NCBI GenBank assembly: GCA_034190295.1
Contig: JAXHSW010000017.1
Location: forward strand, 13,923-77,922
DNA from: Okeania sp034190295
GTDB taxonomy: Bacteria > Cyanobacteriota > Cyanobacteriia > Cyanobacteriales > Microcoleaceae
DNA length: 64,000 bases
Reading direction: 5' to 3'
The notes under the pieces were generated by a model. That model saw only the letters and a program-made list of their open reading frames with translations, made no database searches and had not been told where the DNA came from. A program made the translations under genes and the position numbers. Shown piece by piece: positions 44,682 through 54,612 of the stretch (positions within the stretch are counted from its first letter, which is position 1; every line of letters starts with the position of its first letter).

Positions 44682-46721
44682 CTACCAATTAAATTTCATC
44701 CCCAAATATTCTTCTAAGCGCTGATTATGAGGTTGAAAATAATCATTTAATTTTTGTCGAAGTGACTCACTAATAGAAGAATAAGAACCAGCATTTAATT
44801 TTGGATAATCTGGAATTTGATAATCTGGCAAACCTAGAAAGTCGAAAACTTGCTTCATCGTAGTTGCCGAGTCACGATAAAAGTCTTCACTTTTCAATAT
44901 TAATAATTGTTCTCTAGGAAAAATAGCTAACCATTTCTTGAGGAATTCTATATATACCCCAGAAGCAATATAATCTCCTGCAAAATTCCAATAATTAGGA
45001 TGAGAAATTTTGCTGAGTTTTTCAAGTTGAGAATTAATAGCTACTTCACAAGAACGAAATTCTTTATTTAAACGTACTTGATGATAGTAATGAGAAATTG
45101 CTCGATCGACAGGATTTCTCATAATCAGAATTAGTTTGGTTTTGGGAAAAAAATGAAAGAGTCTACAGGGAGCATATTGAGCATCAAAATAGGTAGTACT
45201 TGCTTCTCCAGTTAAAAACTTTTTTGACTTTGAAATGGGAGGAAAATGTGCCCGATACCAATCTATACCTCTATGGAAATTGAAAGACCAAAAATGTATC
45301 TCTTTTTTGATGGCAGGTAAAACTTGGGGATGTTTAGTTATATAGCTATAAAGAGAAGTGGTTCCTCCTTTGCCTACTCCAATAATTAGAAAGTTGGCTT
45401 CAGATAATTGTTCTGAATTCCAGTGTTGTTTAACAAAGGTGGGATGGGTTTTATAAATATAATGCTTAGAGGCTATTTGATAATATTTTATCGCCTCATT
45501 AGTTCTGTTTACTTGAGTTAAAGCTTCTGCTAAGTTTAGGTAAGTGGAAACTGAATTATTTTGATTTTCAATAAGTTTCTGAAATAAATTTACTGTCTCC
45601 TCAAGTTTGCCTAATTTTTCAAAAGTTTCCCAGAGACGAGTATCAGACCACCAAGCAAAATCAGGATTAATTTCTATGGCACGATGATAGGCAATGGAAG
45701 CTTCCAACCATTTTTTTTGTTGGGTTAAAGCTAATCCTAGATAATAGTAAGATTGACTATCTCGATTAGTTTCCACAGCAGCATAATATGAGTTTAAATC
45801 TTGTTCTAGTTTAATTTTTTGCCGTAATATTTTCTCTAATTCCCGAAAGATATCTATTTGATATTTACTAGGGAATATTTCTCGCAACATATAATAGATA
45901 ATGATAGCTCCAGAAATCTGATTTGCTTGTGCTAGAGCTGTTCCTAATTTTAGATATAGTTCTGGATTTTCTCTGATGAGATATAGTGGTTTTTGATAAA
46001 TAGGATATTGGTCTGGATTTTTAATAGCTTGACAATAATAATCGATAGTTTCATCTAAGTTAGATTGAGAAAGTTGGGCAAAAGCATCTCCTAACTGTAG
46101 GTGCATCCAAGGTAAATCTGGTCTAACTTGAGCAACCTCTAAAAAAGTAGCGATCGCTTCATCTAATTTTTTTTGTTTAAGTAAAACATCTCCCAGACAT
46201 TGACGATACCAAACTACTTCTGGGTTGAGTTTTATTGCTTGACGATATGCTATTTCTGCTGCTTCTAGTTTGCCAATTTGAAAAAGAATATCTGCTAATT
46301 TTTGATGAGTACCTTTAAGTTCTGGTTTGAGTTGAATTGCTGTTTGATAAGAAACAATGGCTTGCTCAAATTCCCCAACATTAACCAGTGCTTCTCCTAA
46401 TTTATTGTAATCCCAATAACTATCAGGATTAATTTTAATAATTTGACGGTAAGCAACGACAGCTTCTGAGTATTTTTCTAGTTTAATTAGGGCATTTCCT
46501 AAGTTATGGTAAGACCAAGGAAAATCAGGATTTAATTTGATAGCTTGACGGTAAGCTGTAATAGCTTCATCCCATTTTTGTAGTTTAGTCAAAGCTTGTC
46601 CTAATTTATAGTAAGACCAAGAAAAATTTGGGTTGAGCTTTATTGCTTGATGGTAGGCATTAACGGCTTTATCCCACTGTTGTTGTTCGAGAAATTTTTC
46701 TCCTAATTCGTAATCATCCAT
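44682..46721 (-). CDS. TPR-sulfotransferase fusion 1
   Basis: 679 residues. Residues about 1-430 are about 12 tetratricopeptide repeats (units like AITAYRQAIKLNPDFPWSY). Residues about 440-679 are a PAPS-dependent sulfotransferase: phosphosulfate loop FLIIGVGKGGTTSLYSYI (about 443-460), AIKKEIHFW, and the 3'-phosphate motif LIMRNPVDRAISHYYH (about 532-547), as in heparan N-deacetylase/sulfotransferases. It ends QKLNDYFQPHNQRLEEYLGM then KFNW, the segment repeated in the array upstream. It has no signal peptide. The acceptor is probably a surface polysaccharide. The ATG at 46721 begins one base after the stop codon of the last array unit (46723-46725). Confidence 0.9.
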   Translation of the reverse strand: MDDYELGEKFLEQQQWDKAVNAYHQAIKLNPNFSWSYYKLGQALTKLQKWDEAITAYRQAIKLNPDFPWSYHNLGNALIKLEKYSEAVVAYRQIIKINPDSYWDYNKLGEALVNVGEFEQAIVSYQTAIQLKPELKGTHQKLADILFQIGKLEAAEIAYRQAIKLNPEVVWYRQCLGDVLLKQKKLDEAIATFLEVAQVRPDLPWMHLQLGDAFAQLSQSNLDETIDYYCQAIKNPDQYPIYQKPLYLIRENPELYLKLGTALAQANQISGAIIIYYMLREIFPSKYQIDIFRELEKILRQKIKLEQDLNSYYAAVETNRDSQSYYYLGLALTQQKKWLEASIAYHRAIEINPDFAWWSDTRLWETFEKLGKLEETVNLFQKLIENQNNSVSTYLNLAEALTQVNRTNEAIKYYQIASKHYIYKTHPTFVKQHWNSEQLSEANFLIIGVGKGGTTSLYSYITKHPQVLPAIKKEIHFWSFNFHRGIDWYRAHFPPISKSKKFLTGEASTTYFDAQYAPCRLFHFFPKTKLILIMRNPVDRAISHYYHQVRLNKEFRSCEVAINSQLEKLSKISHPNYWNFAGDYIASGVYIEFLKKWLAIFPREQLLILKSEDFYRDSATTMKQVFDFLGLPDYQIPDYPKLNAGSYSSISESLRQKLNDYFQPHNQRLEEYLGMKFNW

Positions 46722-46722
46722 C

Positions 46723-49700
46723 TCAAATTTTCCAATTAAATGTCATATATAAGTCTGATTCTAGTTTGTAAATTTCAGCTCGAAAGAAATATCTCAATTT
46801 TTGAGGCAGTAATTTTTTGATAAGCGGATAAGAGTCTAAGTTTAATTTCTGGCGGTCGGGAATTTGATAGTTTGGCAAATTGATAAAATCAAGGACTCGT
46901 TTCATCTTCCATTTTCCCAGTTAAATTTCAGATATAAGTCTGATTCTAGTTGAGGAATTTCAGCTTGAAAGAAATATCTCAATTTTTGAGGTAGTAATTC
47001 CTGATAGATGGATAATATCCTCCGTTTAATTTCTGGTAGTCGGGAATTTGATAGTTGGGTAAATTGAGAAAATCAAATAATCATTTCATCTTCCATTTTC
47101 CCACTTAAATGTCACCTCTAAGTCTGATTCTAATTTTTGATTAGAAGGTCGAAAGAAATTGGTCAATTTTTGCTGAAGTAATTTCCTGATAGATGGATAA
47201 TATCCTCCGTTGAATTTCTGGTAGTCGGTAATTCGATAACGCAGGCAAATTCAGAAAATCAAATAATCATTTCATCTTCCGTTTTCCCAGCTAAGTTTCA
47301 GATATAAGTATGATTCTAATTGAGTAATTTCAGCTTGAGAGAAATCTCTCAATTTTTGAGGCAGTAATTTCTTGATAGATGGATAAGAGTCTAAGTTTAA
47401 TTTCTGGTAGTCGGGAATTTGATAGTTGGGTAAATTGAGAAAATCAAGGACTTGTTTCATCATGGTTGTGGGAAAAACTAAGAGCTTAACCCCACTATTT
47501 TTCTCGAAATTTTGCTCCTAACTCTGAGTCATCTATCTCTAGTTTCCCAGTTAAATTTCATCTCTAAGTCTGATTCTAAGTTGTGAATTTCAGCTTGAGA
47601 GAAATCTCTCAATTTTTGAGGCAGTAATTTATTGATAGGTAGATAAAACCTTCAGTTAAATTTCTGGTAGTCGGGAATTTGATAGTTGGGTAAATTGAGA
47701 AAATCAAGGACTCGTTTCCTCTTCCATTTTCCCAGTTAAATTTCATCTCTAAGTCTGATTCTAATTTTTGAATTTCAGCATGAAAGAAATCTCTCAATTT
47801 TTGAGGCAGTAATTTATTGATAGATGGATAAGACCCTCAGTTTAATTTCTGGTAGTCGGGAATTTGATAGTTGGGTAAATTGAGAAAATCAAGGACTCGT
47901 TTCATCTTCCATTTTCCCAGTTAAATTTCATCTCTAAGTCTGATTCTAAGTTGTGAATTTCAGCTTGAGAGAAATCTCTCAATTTTTGAGGCAGTAATTT
48001 ATTGATAGATGGATAAGACCCTCAGTTTAATTTCTGGTAGTCGGGAATTTGATAGTTGGGTAAATTGAGAAAATCAAGGACTCGTTTCCTCTTCCATTTT
48101 CCCAGTTAAATTTCATCTCTAAGTCTGATTCTAAGTTGTGAATTTCAGCTTGAGAGAAATCTCTCAATTTTTGAGGCAGTAATTTATTGATAGGTAGATA
48201 AAACCTTCAGTTGAATTTCTGGTAGTCGGGAATTTGATAGTTGGGTAAATTGAGAAAATCAAGGACTCGTTTCATCTTCCATTTTCCTAGTTAAATGCCA
48301 TCTCTAAGTCTGATTCTAATTTTTGATGATGAGATGGAAAGAAATCTCTCAATTTTTGCTGAAGTAATTTCTTGATAGATGGATAAGACCCTCAGTTAAA
48401 TTTCTGGTGGTCGGGAATTTGATATTTTGGGAAGTTGAGAAAATCAAATACTCTTTTCATCAGGTGTTGTGGGAGAAATTAATAACTTCACCCTACTGTT
48501 TTTCTCGAAATTTTTCTCCTCACTTTTAGTCATTCATCTGAAGTTTTCCAGTTAAATGTCATCTCTAAGTCTGATTCTGATTTTTGATTATGAGGTAGAA
48601 ATAAATCTCTCAATTTTTGGTTCAGTAATTTCTGGATAGGTGGATAATATCCTAAGTTAAATTTCTGGTAGTTGGAAATTTGATAGTTTGACAAATTGAG
48701 AAAATTAAATATTGGTCAGTTTTTGGTGAAGTAATTTCTTGATAGGTAGATAAGACCCTCCGTTGAATTTTGAATTTCTGGTGGTCAGGAATTAGATAAC
48801 GCAGGCAAATTCAGAAAATCAAATACTCGTTTCATCTTCCATTTTCCCAGTTAAATTTCATATATTAAGTCTGATTCTAATTTGTGAATTTTAGGTCTAA
48901 AGAAATCTCTCAATTTTTGAGGCAGTAATTTTCTGATAGATGGATAAGACCCTCAGTTGAATTTCTGCTAGTTAGGAATTTGATATGGCGTTGTGGGAGA
49001 AATTAAGAACTTCACCCCACTGTTTTTCTCGAAATTTTTCTCCTAATTATTCGTCATCTATTCTATGTAAATTTAAGCTCGAAAAAAATCTCTAAATTTT
49101 GGAGGCAGTAATTTCTTGATAGATGGATAAGACCTTCAGTTAAATTTCTGGCAGTTGGAAATTTGATAGTTTGACAAATTGAGAAAATTAAATATTGGTC
49201 AGTTTTTGGTGAAGTAATTTCTTGATAGGTAGATAAGACCCTCCGTTGAATTTTGAATTTCTGGTGGTCAGGAATTTGATAGTTTGGCAAATTGAGAAAA
49301 TCAAAGACTCGTTTCATTATATTTGTGGGAGGAAGTAATAGATTCACCGCACTGTTTTTATCGAAATTTTTCTCCTCACTTTTAGTCATTCATCTGAAGT
49401 TTTCCAGTTAAATGTCATCTCTAAGTCNNNNNNNNNNNNNNNNNNNNNNNNNNNNNNNNNNNNNNNNNNNNNNNNNNNNNNNNNNNNNNNNNNNNNNNNN
49501 NNNNNNNNNNNNNNNNNNNNNNNNNNNTTTCTGGTGGTCAGGAATTTGATAGTTTGGCAAATTGAGAAAATCAAATACTCGTTTCATTATATTTGTGGGA
49601 GGAAGTAATAGATTCACCGCACTGTTTTTATCGAAATTTTTCTCCTCACTTTTAGTCATTCATCTGAAGTTTTCCAGTTAAATGTCATCTCTAAGTCTGA

Positions 49701-51949
49701 TTCTGATTTTTGATGATGAGGTAGAAATAAATCTCTCAATTTTTGGTGAAGTAATTTCTGGATAGGTAGATAAGACCCTCCGTTGAATTTTGAATTTCTG
49801 GTGGTCAGGAATTTGATAGTTTGGCAAATTGAGAAAATCAAATACTCGTTTCATTATATTTGTGGGAGGAAGTAATAGATTCACCGCACTGTTTTTATCG
49901 AAATTTTTCTCCTCAATTTTAGTCATTCATCTGAAGTTTTCCAGTTAAATGTCATCTCTAAGTCTGATTAGAATTGGGAAATTTTTTGTGGAAAGAAATC
50001 TCTCAATTTTTGAGGCAGTAATTTCTGGATAGGTAGATAAGACTCTCCGTTGAATTTTGAATTTCTGGTGGTCAGGAATTTGACAAATTGAGAAAATCAA
50101 AGACTCGTTTCATTATGTTTGTGGGAGGAAGTAATAGATTCACCGCACTGTTTTTATCGAAATTTTTCTCCTCAATTTTAGTCATTCATCTGAAGTTTTC
50201 CAGTTAAATGTCATCTCTAAGCCTGATTAGAATTGGGAAATTTTTTGTGGAAAGAAATCTCTCAATTTTTGAGGCAGTAATTTCTTGATAATATGGATAA
50301 AACCCTCCATTGAATTTCTGGTAGTCGGGAATTTGATAATTTGACAAATTGAGAAAATCAAATACTCATTTCATCAGGTGTTGTGGGAGAAATTAATAAC
50401 TTCACCCTACTGTTTTTATCGAAATTTTATCCTAACTTTTAATCATCCATCTCAACTTTCCCAGTTAAATATCACCTCTAAGTCTGATTCTAATTTTTGA
50501 TGATGAGATGGAAAGAAATTGGTCAATTTTTGCTGAAGTAATTTCTTGATAGATGGATAAGACCCTCAGTTAAATTTCTGGTAGTTGGAAATTTGATGGC
50601 GCAGGCAAATTCAGAAAATCAAATACTCGTTTCATCTTCTATTTTCCTAATTAAATGCCATCTCTAAGTCTGATTCTAATTTTTGATGATGAGATGGAAA
50701 GAAATTGGTCAATTTTTGCTGAAGTAATTTCTTTATAGGTAGATAAAACCCTCCATTAAATTTCTGGTAGTCGGGAATTTTATAGTTTGGCAAATTGAGA
50801 AAATCAAATACTCGTTCGATCATGGTTGTGGAAGAAATTAAGAGCTTCAACCTACTGTTGTTCTCGAAATTTTTCTCCTAACTTTTAATCATCTATTCTA
50901 AGTTTGATTCTAATTTGTAAATTTCAGCTAGAAAAAAATCTCTCAATTTTTCAAGCAGTAATTTTTTGATAGATGGATAAGACCTTCAGTTAAATTTCTG
51001 GTAGTTGGAAATTTGATAGTTTGGCAAATTGAGAAAATCAAAGACTCCTTTCATCTTCCAGTTTCTCAGTTAAATTTCATCTCTAAGTCTGATTCTAATT
51101 TGTAAATTTCAGCTCCAAAAAAATCTCTCAATTTTTGAGGCAGTAATTTCTTGATAGATGGATAAGACCTTCAGTTAAATTTCTGGTAGTTGGAAATTTG
51201 ATAGTTTGGCAAATTGAGAAAATCAAAGACTCCTTTCATCTTCCAGTTTCTCAGTTAAATTTCATATCTAAGTATGATTCTAATTGATAAATTTCAGCTC
51301 CAAAAAAATCTCTCAATTTTTGAGGCAGTAATTTCTTGGTAGGTGGATAATATCCTCCGTTAAATTTATGGTAGTCGGGAATTCGATAACGCAGGCAAAT
51401 TCAGAAAATCAAATAATCATTTCATCTTCCGTTTTCCCAGCTAAATTTCATATCTAAGTATGATTCTAATTGATAAATTTCAGCTCGAAAAAAATCTCTC
51501 AATTTTTGAGGCAGTAATTTCTTGATAGATGGATAATATCCTCCGTTAAATTTCTGGTAGTCGGGAATTTGATAACGCAGGCAAATTGAAAAAATCAAAT
51601 ACTCGTTTTATCATGGTTGTGGGAGAAATTAAGAGCTTAAACCTACTGTTGTTCTCGAAATTTTTCTCCTAACTCTTAGTCATTCATCTCTAAGTTTCCC
51701 AGTTAAATTTCATCTGTAAGTCTGATTCTAATTTTTGATTATGAGGTCGAAAGAAATTGGTCAATTTTTGCTGAAGTAATTTCTTGATAGATGGATAAGA
51801 CCCTCAGTTAAATTTCTGGTGGTCGGGAATTTGATAATTTGACAAATTGAGAAAATCAAATACTCGTTTCATCAGGGGTTGTGGGAGAAATTAATAACTT
51901 CACCTCACTGTTTTTATCGAAATTTTCTCCTAACTTTTAGTCATCCATC
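46723..51949 (-). repeat. Array of decayed sulfotransferase 3'-end cassettes
   Basis: 5.2 kb of direct repeats. Each unit (about 185 bases) encodes, when intact, MKRVLDFLNLPNYQIPDYQK, then LNxGSYPxIKKLLPQKL, then FFxPHxQKLESxLxMKFNWE: the last ~60 residues of the flanking sulfotransferases. About 21 full units and several partial ones are seen. Roughly half are longer (about 265 bases) because a relic of the gene's 5' end (DDSELGAKFREK, compare MDDYELGEKF) and LLISPTT precede MKRV. In short units the end NWENGR is fused to the next MKRV through ATGA. Open examples: 46723-46905, 47272-47463, 47609-47797, 49063-49389, 49678-49926 and 50647-50850. Most carry stops. Confidence 0.85.
49428..49527. 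other. Assembly gap (100 N) inside the cassette array
   Basis: Placeholder between two cassette fragments; the number of missing units is unknown. Confidence 0.95.
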
Positions 51950-54196
51950 TCAAATTTCCCAATTAAATTTCATCCCTAAATACTCCTCTAATTTTTGATT
52001 ATAAGGTCGAAAGAAGTTGGTCAATTTTTGATGCAGTGATTTATTGATAGGTGGATAGGAACCTAAGTTTAATTTCTGGTAGTCGGGAATTTGATAGTTT
52101 GGCAAATTGAGAAAATCAAATACTCGTTTCATCATGGTTATTGGAGTTCGATAAAATTCTTCTGTGGGCAAAATTAGAATTTGTTCTTGAGGAAATATTC
52201 TCATCCAATTGTGGATAAAATCTATGTATATGCTAGTGCCTAAATAATATAATCCATGATGCCAATAATTGGTGTCTAAGGGAGAATTTTTATAAATCAT
52301 TTGCCAATTTTCTAATTCCTGATTTAATGCTGTTTCTAAAGGGCGATTTTCTCTATTTATTCTTCGCCAATGATAGTAGTGAGAAATAGCTCTATCTACG
52401 GGGTTTCTCAACATAATGATTAATTTGATTTTGGGAAAGTAATTAAATATTCTGTCTGGTGCTTCCCAATTTCCTAAATAACTAGGACTTGCTTCTCCAG
52501 TTATTAAATTTTCATGGTTTGGAATGGCAGGAAAATGAGAGAGATACCAATTTATTCCTTTGTCAAAATTCATCGACCAAAAATTTATTTCTTTGACAAC
52601 AGGGGATAAAATTTGAGGATGTTGGATGAGATAACTAAATAAAGAGGTAGTTCCTCCTTTTCCTACTCCAATAATTAGAAAGTTAGGATTTTGAATGTCT
52701 GTCAAATTCCACTGTTTTTGGTAAAGGGAGGGATAAGATTTTAAAGTTTGTTGGTAACAAGCGGTTTGGTAACAAATAATTGCTTCATCTATTTGATTCT
52801 GTTTTGTCAGAATTTCTCCGAGATTTATATAAGACAGAAATGAATCTGGGTTTTGTTGAATAAATTGTCGGTATAAATTGACTACTTCATCTAATTTTCC
52901 GCAACGCTCTAAAGTCTGCCATAAATTATAATTTGACCAGGATAATTCAGGGTTAAGTTCTACAGCGCGCAGATAAACAATAGCAGCTTCATCCCACTTT
53001 TGTTGTTGAATAAAAGCATCTCCTAAAAATTGATAAATTTCCGAAATATGAGGTTGAATAGAAATAGCTTTTTGATAAGAAGCGATCGCTTCATCTAATC
53101 TTTGTTGTTTTACTAGAGCATTTCCTAGGTAATTCCATAGCCAATAGTTATGAGGATTTTTTTCAATTTCTTGGCGATAGATTTTTTCTGCTTTTTCCCA
53201 TTTATTTTGTTTGAGAAACAAGTTCCATAAACATAAATGAGGTCTATCTATTTCTGGATTAAGTTGTATTGCTTTTAAGTAACTGGTAATTGCTTGGTCT
53301 GATTTTCCTGTAATTTCTAGAACGTCTCCTAATGAATTATAAGACCAATAATAATTAGGATTAATTTCTATGGCACGAGAATATGCTGTTATGGCTTCTG
53401 ACCAATTTTCTAATTTGACTAAAGTATCCCCTAATGAGTTATGAGACCAATAAGAATTAGGATTAATTTTGATGGCTTGATGATATTTAGCAATGGCTTC
53501 TGTTTCTCTTTGTTGTTTGAATAAAACTTCTCCTAAATTATGGTGAGCAGAGTAAATTTTGGGATTAATTTCAATAGCTTTTTGCAGAGTAGTCTCAGCT
53601 TGGTCTAATTTACCTAAACTAATTAAAGTTTCTCCTAATTTATTGTGAGACCAGTAGGAATTAGGATTGATTTTTATAGCTTTTTGATAGGCAGTTACCG
53701 CTTCATGTAAATTATCTTGTTGAGTCAGTGCTTCTCCTAATTTTTCGTAAGATAAATAAAAATCAGGATTAAGTTTAATTGCTTGTCTAAATGCTGTAGT
53801 TGCTAAATCCCATTTTGATAGTTGAATAAAACTCTCTCCCAGTTTCTGATATGACCAAGAAAAATCAGGGTTAAGTTCTATAGCACGTTGATATGCTTTG
53901 ACAGCTTTTTCCCACTGTTGAAGTTGCATAAAAGCTTCTCCTAATTTGTGATGAAACCAGGAAAAATTAGGATTAAATTGAATGGCATTTTGGTAAATAG
54001 TAATAGCTTGTAAAAAATTTCCTTGTTGCAGGTAAATATCTCCCAAATTTTGGTAAATTCCCCAATTTTCAGGTTGAAGTTCTAGAACTTTTTGATAAGA
54101 GGCGATCGCTTGTTCTATTTTGCCTTGGGATATATAAGTTTCTGCCTGTTTTTGGTTTTGTAATACTATTGTTTGTAAGTCTGTATTTGAAGACAT
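51950..54196 (-). CDS. TPR-sulfotransferase fusion 2
   Basis: 748 residues from ATG 54196 (MSSNTDLQTIVLQNQKQAET). An in-frame extension to 54304 is encoded by TTCCTTC heptamers and is rejected. Residues about 15-490 are about 14 TPRs (AIASYQKVLELQPENWGIYQ and on). Residues about 505-748 are the sulfotransferase, with FLIIGVGKGGTTSLFSYLIQ, VKEINFWSMNFDKG and IIMLRNPVDRAISHYYHWRR. The C-terminus PTEEFYRTPITMMKRVFDF, then LNLPNYQIPDYQK, is the nearest living relative of the cassette array that follows it. Cytoplasmic enzymes of this kind would sulfate lipid-linked or nascent glycans; this is inference. Confidence 0.9.
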   Translation of the reverse strand: MSSNTDLQTIVLQNQKQAETYISQGKIEQAIASYQKVLELQPENWGIYQNLGDIYLQQGNFLQAITIYQNAIQFNPNFSWFHHKLGEAFMQLQQWEKAVKAYQRAIELNPDFSWSYQKLGESFIQLSKWDLATTAFRQAIKLNPDFYLSYEKLGEALTQQDNLHEAVTAYQKAIKINPNSYWSHNKLGETLISLGKLDQAETTLQKAIEINPKIYSAHHNLGEVLFKQQRETEAIAKYHQAIKINPNSYWSHNSLGDTLVKLENWSEAITAYSRAIEINPNYYWSYNSLGDVLEITGKSDQAITSYLKAIQLNPEIDRPHLCLWNLFLKQNKWEKAEKIYRQEIEKNPHNYWLWNYLGNALVKQQRLDEAIASYQKAISIQPHISEIYQFLGDAFIQQQKWDEAAIVYLRAVELNPELSWSNYNLWQTLERCGKLDEVVNLYRQFIQQNPDSFLSYINLGEILTKQNQIDEAIICYQTACYQQTLKSYPSLYQKQWNLTDIQNPNFLIIGVGKGGTTSLFSYLIQHPQILSPVVKEINFWSMNFDKGINWYLSHFPAIPNHENLITGEASPSYLGNWEAPDRIFNYFPKIKLIIMLRNPVDRAISHYYHWRRINRENRPLETALNQELENWQMIYKNSPLDTNYWHHGLYYLGTSIYIDFIHNWMRIFPQEQILILPTEEFYRTPITMMKRVFDFLNLPNYQIPDYQKLNLGSYPPINKSLHQKLTNFFRPYNQKLEEYLGMKFNWEI

Positions 54197-54612
54197 AATT
54201 TTATAAGAGTCAGAAGGAAGAAGGAAGAAGGAAGAAGGAAGAAGGAAAAAAATGGATGGGGATAGTCTTCGACAAGCCGCTCCGCGTCTACAAACCCCAA
54301 CCAATTGTCAACACCGTGTAGACGGTGGGGTATTAAACCCAAAAGAAAAAGATAAGAACCGGGATAATAGTTTTTGTATTGTCAGAGTCGATCATTTGTT
54401 AGACCTAAAAAATCAAAAATTTGTTTGGCTGTTGCTGCGGGGTTTTCATATATTCACTGTTCGAGATTAAAAATTTTTCTCTGGGAAAAATCTTCATTCA
54501 CTATTGAATAAAACATAAATATTAACCAATACTTACAGCACTTTTTAAGATGGTGAGGTACAGTTCAATATTAATCTCTATCCCTTCTTTCCTGCTCCCT
54601 ACTCTCTACTCC
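54197..54612. other. Spacer between sulfotransferase genes
   Basis: GAAGGAA heptamers (54209-54247), a copy of the CACCGTGTAGACGGTGGGG repeat also seen near 32530, then a relic of a sulfotransferase end (GTTAGACCTAAAAAATCAAA, compare FDFLGL codons) near 54396-54450. No intact gene. Confidence 0.5.
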
